The notes beneath the pieces were generated by a model. That model saw only the letters and a program-made list of their open reading frames with translations, was not told the DNA's origin and did no database searches. A stretch of 64,000 bases of DNA from an uncultured Paraglaciecola sp. (GTDB taxonomy: Bacteria > Pseudomonadota > Gammaproteobacteria > Enterobacterales > Alteromonadaceae): positions 62,001 to 126,000 of the forward strand of contig CANMKA010000004.1 in assembly GCA_947498355.1 (NCBI GenBank), in the 5' to 3' direction. Both the position numbers and the translations under genes were made by a program. Shown here piece by piece: positions 8,243 to 14,966 of the stretch. Position 1 is the first letter of the stretch; every line of letters begins with the position of its first letter.

Positions 8243-9646
8243 TCAATAAACATGCTTACCCACAAACCCTTTGAAAATCGTAAACACGACTATTTTAAAA
8301 TCAAACCAAAGTGACCAGTTGCGTATGTAGTACAAGTCGAACTTGATGCGCATTTCCATTTTGTCGACTGTGTCGGTTTCGCCGCGCCAACCACTTACTT
8401 GGGCCCAGCCTGTGATACCTGGTTTCATTTTATGCCTAAGCATGTAATAGGTAATTTGTTTTCGATACAGCTCGTTGTGAGACACAGCATGAGGCCTAGG
8501 GCCGACTACCGACATGGAGCCTTGTAATACGTTGATAAACTGCGGCAGTTCGTCGAGTGAGGTGCGGCGCAAAAACGCCCCTAGTGGGGTAATACGCGCA
8601 TCGCCTTTTGTGGCTTGCTTAACCACGTCGCCATTGTCTTGGGTAGTCATGGAGCGAAACTTCCATATTTTTATCTTTTTGCCGTCCATGCCGTATCTGT
8701 CTTGCTTAAAGATGATAGGGCCTTTGGATGTCAATTTTATGGCAACTGAGATAATTAGCATGGGGATAGCTATTATGCATAAAATTAGGCTGGCGAGGAT
8801 AATGTCTTCTATGCGTTTTAACGCGGATGAGCCGCCTTTCATGGGGCTGTCGTATACGCTTATGGTTTGCATGCCACCTACGTGGCCCATACGGGCATGC
8901 AGTAAGTTAAAGGTAAACAGGTCGGGTATTAGGTGCACGTCGACTGTGCTGTCTCCGAGGATTTTTAATACTTTGTCGATGCGGCCGTTGGCCGACATCG
9001 GCAAGGCAATAAATAAGATTTCGATTTCGCCTGCTTGAGCCATAGCTACGGCTTCGTCTAAGCCGCCTTTATATATGTCTAGGTATTCTGGGTCGATTCT
9101 GTCTTTGCTGCGTTCGTCGAATACAGCATTGAGTTTGTAGCCGGTTTCGGGGTGGCCTTTGACTTCTTTGGCTAAGTCTAGACCGCGCTCGGTTAGCCCA
9201 ATAATGCCAATTGAGCGGGTGTTCATGCCTTTTTTGCGCATTGAAAACAGCGCTATACGAAACGCAGTGCGCCAAGCGCACAGTACTAGTAGGGTGGTGA
9301 TGATCCAAAAGCCAAGTACGACTCGCGAGAAAGACTCTGATTCTTTGGTAAAGAATAAAAATAGAAAAACCGGGAATATAGTCAGTGTCCAGCTAGTGAA
9401 CACATAAAATAGCATTTCTTTTAAGGTACCGGAGCGCCACGAGCGGTATACAGCAAATAGCTCGGCAAAAAAGAAAAAACTGACGTTGGCGATTAGCCCC
9501 AAAATGAAATATTTGGAGTCGTATTTTTGCAGATATAAACAGCTCACTATCACTAAACATAGTTGGATGAGCGCGATATCTAAAAAACGGTATACAAAGG
9601 CAAATTGATTGATGTTATTGCGGACAAAGCCGCCTTGCTCACTCAT
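8243..9646 (-). CDS. undecaprenyl-phosphate sugar-1-phosphate transferase (WcaJ-like)
   Basis: The protein has 467 residues and begins with about four membrane helices. A Rossmann-like middle part contains SIGIIGLTERGLDLAKEV, and the carboxy-terminal bacterial sugar-transferase domain runs from about residue 275. That domain has GPIIFKQDRYG, KIWKFRSM, LRRTSLDELPQ and VVGPRPH, the conserved catalytic block of polyprenol phosphosugar transferases. It starts the repeat unit by moving a hexose-1-phosphate, often glucose, onto undecaprenyl phosphate. AGGAAG precedes the ATG. It is the first gene of the exopolysaccharide operon, 62 bases after the kinase-like gene, so read-through from the lasso region is possible. 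Confidence 0.92.
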   Translation of the reverse strand: MSEQGGFVRNNINQFAFVYRFLDIALIQLCLVIVSCLYLQKYDSKYFILGLIANVSFFFFAELFAVYRSWRSGTLKEMLFYVFTSWTLTIFPVFLFLFFTKESESFSRVVLGFWIITTLLVLCAWRTAFRIALFSMRKKGMNTRSIGIIGLTERGLDLAKEVKGHPETGYKLNAVFDERSKDRIDPEYLDIYKGGLDEAVAMAQAGEIEILFIALPMSANGRIDKVLKILGDSTVDVHLIPDLFTFNLLHARMGHVGGMQTISVYDSPMKGGSSALKRIEDIILASLILCIIAIPMLIISVAIKLTSKGPIIFKQDRYGMDGKKIKIWKFRSMTTQDNGDVVKQATKGDARITPLGAFLRRTSLDELPQFINVLQGSMSVVGPRPHAVSHNELYRKQITYYMLRHKMKPGITGWAQVSGWRGETDTVDKMEMRIKFDLYYIRNWSLWFDFKIVVFTIFKGFVGKHVY

Positions 9647-9708
9647 TACTAACTTCCTGTCTGGCGTTTATCACTTATGCCTCACTAATTTCGAGTATAT
9701 CTGAATAA

Positions 9709-10794
9709 TCACAGAGCATGAATATGCTGTTTAACATTATTTGCGACATCGGGTAAGCAATCTAACCCAGATTGATAATTAATTGAGAATGACGGAATTT
9801 TGTTAAGGATATTAGCGAGTTGGGTGACTCGACTGCGCTCTAACCCTAGGGCCGAATAGGCATTTGCCAATATGCTATTTTGAATTAATAGCATAAGGGC
9901 CTGACTGGGGTTTATCTTTTGAATATCGCAAAGCGTATTGCTGTGTTGTTGACGATTTAAAAAGTAGATGCCACTTAATTTAGCGGGGGTATCGCCCCAA
10001 TTTTTGCTTGAGCTGTTGCTTAAGTCTAGCTCGTGTTTTGCAAATTTTTGGTGCACAGGTTTGTGCACGGTTCCCGCTAGAGCATTGGCTAAGTGATTGT
10101 GTTTATTAGAAGTAATTTCGGTATTAATGACGTTAACTGCTTTGTCGTTACTGCTTGCTTGAGTGTATGCGAATTTTGGGCCAAGCAGTGATTTTGCGCT
10201 GTCGGGCCACAAGCGCACTTTGGGCCAACTCGGGTATACAAGATATTGGCCGTTGCTTTGTGGGTGTAATGCAGCCATGTCGTCTGTCATGAGTTTAAGA
10301 TCTTGGCCTAGCAATTGGGTGGTAAGTGTTGATTTTCCGGTGCGACTGGGGGCAATCACCAAATAGGCTTTGTTTTGATAGGTGAGGGTATTGGCATGTA
10401 AGCAGGGAATACCCTGAGTTTCTAACCATACGGCTATGCCCATACTTTGCAGGTAATGGTCAAAACCGGTCCCCGCTGTTTGCCAATTGACCTCTAATTC
10501 ATTTGGATGGTAGGTAAAGGTGCCGGTTCCTTCACAATCTATATGTAGCCTTATTGTGTTTTGCTGTTTGTGCAAGGCCATATAGGTAGAGTAGCGTTCA
10601 CCTTGGTCGGTTAATGTCCATATGGGGGGATTTGCTGGTGGTTTGACGATTTGCTTGTCGAGCTGGCAGTTTACTGGGAGCGAGAAGGGAACATTAGTTA
10701 GTTTTTTTAGAGCTTGAGTGTTTTGACTATTGTTAGGGATAAGCTGCACGCCGTGCAGGGGATGTTCGATTAGTGCATCTATTGGCTTGGTCAT
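9709..10794 (-). CDS. HPr-kinase-related protein of the lasso-peptide region
   Basis: The protein has 361 residues. The Walker A motif APSRTGKSTL lies near residue 150 and an acidic pair in LMTDDMAAL near residue 172. This matches the carboxy kinase domain of HPr kinase/phosphorylase relatives, with an unrelated 130-residue amino-terminal part. Such HprK-like proteins accompany some lasso-peptide clusters, where the paeninodin kinase phosphorylates a carboxy-terminal serine of the precursor. They also accompany PqqD and exopolysaccharide/exosortase loci. The present precursor ends in glycine, so the paeninodin reaction is not possible at that site. The gene lies after a strong terminator behind the precursor gene and upstream of the polysaccharide operon. 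The substrate is open. Confidence 0.75.
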   Translation of the reverse strand: MTKPIDALIEHPLHGVQLIPNNSQNTQALKKLTNVPFSLPVNCQLDKQIVKPPANPPIWTLTDQGERYSTYMALHKQQNTIRLHIDCEGTGTFTYHPNELEVNWQTAGTGFDHYLQSMGIAVWLETQGIPCLHANTLTYQNKAYLVIAPSRTGKSTLTTQLLGQDLKLMTDDMAALHPQSNGQYLVYPSWPKVRLWPDSAKSLLGPKFAYTQASSNDKAVNVINTEITSNKHNHLANALAGTVHKPVHQKFAKHELDLSNSSSKNWGDTPAKLSGIYFLNRQQHSNTLCDIQKINPSQALMLLIQNSILANAYSALGLERSRVTQLANILNKIPSFSINYQSGLDCLPDVANNVKQHIHAL

Positions 10795-10842
10795 ATGCGA
10801 GATTTATTCTTCTTGAGGTAGATGTCGAAAAAATTTACACAT

Positions 10843-10870
10843 AAAAAAAGCCCGCCGTAGCGGGCTTTTT
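10843..10870 (-). terminator. rho-independent terminator after the lasso precursor gene
   Basis: AAAAAGCCCGC, a CGTA loop and GCGGGCTTTTT form a perfect stem with a T tract on the minus strand. It lies 15 bases after the precursor stop and about 50 bases before the kinase-like gene. It should keep most transcripts short, so that precursor mRNA exceeds downstream mRNA. The A-rich left side would also make it work on the plus strand. Confidence 0.9.
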
Positions 10871-10884
10871 AAAACTGTTTTAGC

Positions 10885-11040
10885 TTATCCTTGGAATGGA
10901 TTGCGCTTAGTGTGACCGCCGTTTTCGTCTGGGATGCTACCCGCGAAACCTTGGGTTAATTCAGCCAGAGTACCTACTTTTGTAAGTTCAGGCTTTTGAT
11001 ATTCACGCTTTGTGCTAGATTTAGTATTTAAATCAGTCAT
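10885..11040 (-). CDS. lasso peptide precursor (A protein), 51 residues
   Basis: This small frame starts at the ATG 11040-11038, with GGAGAG 6 bases upstream, and ends at TAA 10887-10885. The leader is 30 residues and contains YQKPELTKVGTLAELTQ, the Y-x2-P-x-L-x3-G-x5-L-T pattern bound by PqqD-like proteins, with threonine at position -2. The predicted core is 21 residues: GFAGSIPDENGG followed by HTKRNPFQG. Glycine 1 can form the macrolactam with aspartate 8 (or glutamate 9), leaving a 12- or 13-residue tail. Microcin J25 also has a 21-residue core, with G1, A3, G4, P7, an acid at 8, G12, F19 and G21. The maturation enzymes are encoded within 6 kb. Product structure and activity are inferred. 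Confidence 0.9.
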   Translation of the reverse strand: MTDLNTKSSTKREYQKPELTKVGTLAELTQGFAGSIPDENGGHTKRNPFQG

Positions 11041-11050
11041 TTATCTCTCC

Positions 11051-11632
11051 TTAAGCCTTTTTACGACGCATTGCTAAACCACCTAGTGCTAGCAATATTA
11101 ATGATAATGTTGCTGGCGCATTTACTGTTACTTGGTCGGTATCAATTAAAAATTGTACTTCACCAGTGCCGAAATCAGATAATGTTAGGGTTGAATATAA
11201 TTCGTCTTGAACTAACCCACTAAAGTCCCAACCAATCGGTGTGCTTGATACGAATTCACGACCCGGACCAGAACCATTTGCAGACGCGTCACCAAATTCG
11301 GTATCAAAAACAAAACCAGAACCTAAGTTGATGATAACAGACTCAAGGGCTGCGTTAGCCGATGATAAAATCCACGCGCCGATTACATTAACGCCGTCAA
11401 ATTCACCAAAGGTTTCGCCAGATTGAGTTAGTGACCAATCGCTACCCGTTACGCCACCAGATACAGCGTCGGTTGCTGACCAAACCAATTCTTCATTTGC
11501 AGAACCATCGCTAAATGTGGCTGTAACTTCGATGCCAGCCATATCTGCACCTGTTATTGTACCAATGAAGCCAGCGTGTGCCTGACTACCCATAAATAAC
11601 GATAAAAATCCAAGTGCTAATAATTTTTTCAT
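11051..11632 (-). CDS. PEP-CTERM-type surface protein upstream of the lasso precursor
   Basis: The protein has 193 residues when started at the second ATG (11632), which has GGAG 7 bases upstream. A signal peptide, MKKLLALGFLSLFMGSQAHA, is followed by a beta-rich, acidic domain that I do not recognise. The carboxy end is APATLSLILLALGGLAMRRKKA: a proline-alanine motif, one hydrophobic helix and a basic tail. That is the exosortase-sorting signature in a slightly divergent form, with A-P-A in place of P-E-P. The protein should be exported and processed at the membrane. Only 10 bases separate its stop from the lasso precursor start, so the two genes almost certainly share a transcript. The role of this pairing is unknown. 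Confidence 0.75.
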   Translation of the reverse strand: MKKLLALGFLSLFMGSQAHAGFIGTITGADMAGIEVTATFSDGSANEELVWSATDAVSGGVTGSDWSLTQSGETFGEFDGVNVIGAWILSSANAALESVIINLGSGFVFDTEFGDASANGSGPGREFVSSTPIGWDFSGLVQDELYSTLTLSDFGTGEVQFLIDTDQVTVNAPATLSLILLALGGLAMRRKKA

Positions 11633-12006
11633 TTCCATTCTCCAAAAGTATGAAACTTTGATGCGTTTATACTACCTTAATCGGTTAATTAAGTCACATT
11701 CGAAATACTGCTCGACTTTATTGCCCGTTTAACTACTGAACTCATTTAACTTCAGAACAGACTAAGCAAGTATCGATCCGTTTTTTTAAAAGCTACCTTT
11801 TTACAGTGACTTACCTATACTGCGTTAAGCTTAAATTACATTTTGTATTTAAAACACGGTTCAACTAGGTATCGATTGTAAAATTATCAGACAACTTGTA
11901 TCAACCGCTATTTAGATGCCTAACAAAGCTGTTTTTTACTCTAATCAGAGTGTAACGTATTCACCTGATATTGTTGCTATTTTAAATAACTCACCAGAGA
12001 AAAACT
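11633..12006 (+). promoter_or_regulatory. divergent intergenic region between precursor operon and cyclase gene
   Basis: These 374 bases separate the minus-strand surface-protein/precursor operon from the plus-strand cyclase gene and must hold both promoters. The sequence is AT-rich. I see no convincing operator, no second leader-like small frame and no RNA gene. The cyclase ATG is preceded only by a weak purine stretch (CAGAGAAAAACT). Confidence 0.5.
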
Positions 12007-13923
12007 ATGTTTTTATTCGTATCAGACAAAAATTCACAATTATGTAACAAAAGTGCAATTTTACCTTGTGCCGATAAACTAACAACGACTCTGATAAATT
12101 TGTATCCTAACTCTCAACTAAAGCCTCTAAGGAGCGGGCAGTTTGCTCTGTTTAGTCACGACTTCGAGCAAGGAGTGACTGGAGCTTCTAACAATATCAA
12201 TATTGCAGCAAATATTGAGCCATTAGCGGAGTTTGGTTTTAGAGAGTTAGATTTTGCTAATAAAAACATACTGTTAGGCATATTGGGCGGAGAAAGGTTT
12301 TGTTCTGAAAATTACAAGTCGCCTAAAAAATGCACTATTTTGGGCGAAATTGCATCAAATTTGATCGACAACTTTGAGCAAAGTCCCACCTCAGCATTTA
12401 CTGACTTACCCCAGCAATACGTATTATTTTCTTGGTGTGAAGAAAAAAGCGCAATAAAAGTCTTAAAAGATCCATTTAACCCTAAACCCGTTTATTGGAC
12501 GCGCTTAAAAACCGGCTTTTTTGTCTCTACTTGCATACAGGCTGTTGCCTTAGTTAGGGGGGAGGAGCTGGTGTTGTCAGAGGCAGGATTGGCCTCTTGG
12601 CTAAGTGGTTACCCAAATCCGGCTATTCCTATGTTTGAGCATGTTGGGGTGTTGCCAATTGGCTACGAGTTGAATGTTGGCGACGACTTTACTCCGGTAT
12701 TGAACAAGGTTTGGGATATCGACCCCAATTACAAAATTCGCCATCAAAGCCAGTCTGGTTATACCCAAGATTTTTTGGATACCTTAACCGCCAGTGTTGA
12801 CGCGAGCCTGCTTTCTGAGGCCAACACAGTGGTGTCGCAAATGAGCGGTGGCATGGATTCTACCAGTATTACCGCCATTGCTAATCAGCAACTCAAAGCA
12901 AAACATAAAACAGTGCTGCCGCTTTCTCATCTTTATACCCAATCCGAAAAGTGTGACGAACACGTTTTGGTAGACGACATGCTGAGTCATTTAAATTTGT
13001 CTCAGAGTATTAAGTTGGTGGTTGATGAAGGTCAAGACCGAAACTTTTTTAAGTTGTACCCCGTCGCCTTAGATTCGCCGGGGACAGTGCTTTCACCTAG
13101 GTACCTAAAAGAGCTAGGCTTAGTTCGAGATGCTGGCGCAGATGTTATGTTGTCGGGCAACGGAGGCGATGAAATGTGCTGGGGCCACAGTTTGACTTAC
13201 ACCCAAAGGTTTAAGCAAGGCGATTGGCAAGTGGTGAACGAAGTAATAAAAGCGTGCCCTAGTTTGGGAGTCGCTAGGCGCAGAGCGGTAATGGATTTGT
13301 TTATTAAGCCGAGTATTCCCGAGTGGTTGGCTAAAGCAGTCGGCTTAAAGCAGCGCAGTGGGCAATCTTTTGTTGCGCCAGTGTGGTTAACAGACAAGGC
13401 TGTGGCGTTGGCCCAAGATACCTCTTTGATCGATAATCCTTTTGATCCCAAGCTCGATCCCGTGGGGTACAACCGCTATTTGAGCATTAAAACCACGTCT
13501 ACTTATAACGCTATGCGTTCGTACGACAAATTGAGTGAACAATTTGATATATCTGTTAGGCACCCCTTCTTCGATCCTCACCTTGCTGAGTTCTCTTTTG
13601 CTATTCCCCCCGAACAACTCATTCGAGGCGCTTATCCAAAATGGTTATTGCGCACCAGTATGCAGGGCCGACTACCCGACAGCGTTTGCTGGAACTTACA
13701 AAAAACTACGTTTGATCAGCATTTTGGTAATTTAGTCAGAGAAAACGCCGCTGAGTTAAGAGTGATGCTGAATAACCAGAGATTGGCAGACATGGGGTTG
13801 GTAAACCAATCTTTATTGCTCAAAGAATTCGACAACTTGGTCAATAACCCCAGTGCCTCATTAAAGGTAGACCTACTCTACGCAATTTTAACCTTCTGCT
13901 GGGTACATACCCATTTTAGTTAA
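12007..13923 (+). CDS. lasso peptide cyclase, asparagine-synthetase-like (C protein)
   Basis: The protein has 638 residues. The amino-terminal region resembles the glutaminase fold of asparagine synthetase but lacks the catalytic cysteine at position 2, as in McjC. The ATP-pyrophosphatase motif SGGMDST is at residues 280-286 and LSGNGGDEM near residue 383. The family activates the side-chain carboxylate of the core's Asp or Glu with ATP, and the new amino terminus then closes the macrolactam. The paired precursor offers Asp8 or Glu9. The gene stands alone on the plus strand and is convergent with the transporter/PqqD/protease operon. Ordinary asparagine synthetase is excluded by the missing cysteine and by the context. 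Confidence 0.88.
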   Translation: MFLFVSDKNSQLCNKSAILPCADKLTTTLINLYPNSQLKPLRSGQFALFSHDFEQGVTGASNNINIAANIEPLAEFGFRELDFANKNILLGILGGERFCSENYKSPKKCTILGEIASNLIDNFEQSPTSAFTDLPQQYVLFSWCEEKSAIKVLKDPFNPKPVYWTRLKTGFFVSTCIQAVALVRGEELVLSEAGLASWLSGYPNPAIPMFEHVGVLPIGYELNVGDDFTPVLNKVWDIDPNYKIRHQSQSGYTQDFLDTLTASVDASLLSEANTVVSQMSGGMDSTSITAIANQQLKAKHKTVLPLSHLYTQSEKCDEHVLVDDMLSHLNLSQSIKLVVDEGQDRNFFKLYPVALDSPGTVLSPRYLKELGLVRDAGADVMLSGNGGDEMCWGHSLTYTQRFKQGDWQVVNEVIKACPSLGVARRRAVMDLFIKPSIPEWLAKAVGLKQRSGQSFVAPVWLTDKAVALAQDTSLIDNPFDPKLDPVGYNRYLSIKTTSTYNAMRSYDKLSEQFDISVRHPFFDPHLAEFSFAIPPEQLIRGAYPKWLLRTSMQGRLPDSVCWNLQKTTFDQHFGNLVRENAAELRVMLNNQRLADMGLVNQSLLLKEFDNLVNNPSASLKVDLLYAILTFCWVHTHFS

Positions 13924-14254
13924 AGCCCCTTCTCGTCATTCCAGAGGTCTTTTGATCTGGAATCTAAGATCAAAGACACTAACTAGTAGATAGGAGATAG
14001 TGAATAGAAAGAGCAAAAACAACAGCAAAAGCAAAAGCCATTTCACCACAGAGGACACAGAGCGCACAGAGGGAAAGCAATCGAGAGCAGGGGATAGTGA
14101 ATAGGGGCTAGTAAATAGCAAAAGCTAGAAGGACAGGGACCAACAGCCCAGTCCGTCATTCCAGAAGTCTTTTAGCTTTTGTCTTGGCTTTTGCTCTTCT
14201 CGCTCTGGCTTTTTCTAGTCACTATCCCCTACCTCCTATCTCCTACTCTTACAA
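13924..14254. repeat. intergenic repeat cluster (CACAGAGGACACAGAG family)
   Basis: The gap between the convergent cyclase and protease genes is filled by short repeated motifs. There is a hairpin-like CATTCCAGAGGTCTTTTGAT element followed by CTGGAATC, a CCACAGAGGACACAGAG block, and purine-rich AAAAGC and GATAGTGAATAG runs. A partial inverted copy occurs at the right. The same motifs recur at 62285-63110. No gene is apparent, and short frames here are translations of repeats. Confidence 0.75.
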
Positions 14255-14707
14255 TTATTTAAAGCTTTTTAAGATTTGTTCGGGGTTTTGGTTGCTTAGT
14301 GTGGTGTATTTATTGGTTTCTTCTGGTGAGTCGTTGATGATTTGGTCGTTGAACGTTAGCCAGCAGTGGGCTTGGTATTGACCAGCTGATTTTTTGACAC
14401 CAAACACGAGTTGCGTGGCGTGGCCCAGTTGAGCCAATAGTTGTTTTTGTACGGCGCAGCGGCGTAGGCAGTTGATGGGGACTATGTGATGCCGTGCGAC
14501 GCTTTCGGTTAACTTGATTATGCTGATTACTTCGGTTATCGAAGAATTTGAGTCGGTTTTGTTGCTTTTTAGTAACTTTTTGCGCCATTTTTTGTAGGCT
14601 ACTCGGCTAATCAGTAGGTGCCAATAGACAAATAACCACCAAGCTTTGATTACGATAAGTTTGTGCCTATATGGCATGTTTATAAAGAGTAGGCGGAGTT
14701 TAGGCAT
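14255..14707 (-). CDS. lasso peptide leader protease, transglutaminase-like (B2 protein)
   Basis: The protein has 150 residues. The McjB carboxy-domain signature is clear: cysteine 80 in INCLRRC, then LGHATQLVFGVKK, histidine 114 in QAHCWL, and aspartate 126 in IINDS. Together these form a Cys-His-Asp triad. The family cleaves the leader after the residue that follows the -2 threonine, here after LTQ. A hydrophobic amino-terminal stretch (KAWWLFVYWHLLI) is usual in this family. The ATG at 14707 lies inside the last codons of the PqqD-like gene, so the two are translationally coupled. A second ATG at residue 11 is an alternative start. Confidence 0.88.
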   Translation of the reverse strand: MPKLRLLFINMPYRHKLIVIKAWWLFVYWHLLISRVAYKKWRKKLLKSNKTDSNSSITEVISIIKLTESVARHHIVPINCLRRCAVQKQLLAQLGHATQLVFGVKKSAGQYQAHCWLTFNDQIINDSPEETNKYTTLSNQNPEQILKSFK

Positions 14708-14966
14708 CTTCAGAATGGGCTAGGCCATTGCGTTCTAGGTCGGCTAGGAGTTGCTTTAAGTCGTGCTCTATGTCGGATGCGCTTGCGTCGAATTCGGCGC
14801 TCATTTGTTTGCTTATTTCGCCTATGCTGTTGCCCTGTTGAAGCATCTCTAACATGATTGCGCCTGTGGCATTGAGTGTGTAGTAGTCGCCAGAATCAGG
14901 TTCGAGGATGACCACTTCGTCGACTACTTTTTGGATCAATAGGCCTGAATTAAGTTTAATGTTCAC
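14700..14966 (-). CDS. PqqD-like lasso leader-binding protein (B1 protein)
   Basis: The protein has 88 residues. VVILEPDSGDYYTLNATGAIMLEML is the beta-hairpin and helix of the PqqD/RRE fold, followed by two helices (IGEISKQMSAEFDAS, IEHDLKQLLADLE). In split lasso systems this protein grips the leader motif Y-x2-P-x-L and presents the precursor to the protease, and the precursor at 10885 has that motif. It overlaps the transporter gene by 11 bases and the protease gene by 8, which forms a tight three-gene operon. It would act in the cytoplasm. Confidence 0.88.
   Translation of the reverse strand: MNIKLNSGLLIQKVVDEVVILEPDSGDYYTLNATGAIMLEMLQQGNSIGEISKQMSAEFDASASDIEHDLKQLLADLERNGLAHSEDA

Noticed and set aside
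8514..9038. Plus-strand frame of 174 residues opposite the sugar-phosphate transferase gene
   Set aside because: It is a shadow of the well-supported minus-strand gene and has no start signal or recognisable domain. Similar long shadows opposite ruvC-like positions of other genes (20207-20875, 40255-40890, 50218-50814) were rejected for the same reason.
10885..11040. Phosphorylation of the lasso peptide at its carboxy terminus, as in paeninodin
   Set aside because: The core ends in Phe-Gln-Gly, so there is no terminal serine to accept the phosphate.
11633..12006. Second lasso precursor or small regulatory RNA between the divergent units
   Set aside because: No small frame with the Y-x2-P-x-L leader motif and no clear hairpin-plus-T-tract structure was found.
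12007..13923. Ordinary asparagine synthetase
   Set aside because: The residue after the initiator methionine is phenylalanine rather than the catalytic cysteine, and the neighbouring genes encode lasso leader protease, PqqD-like protein and exporter.
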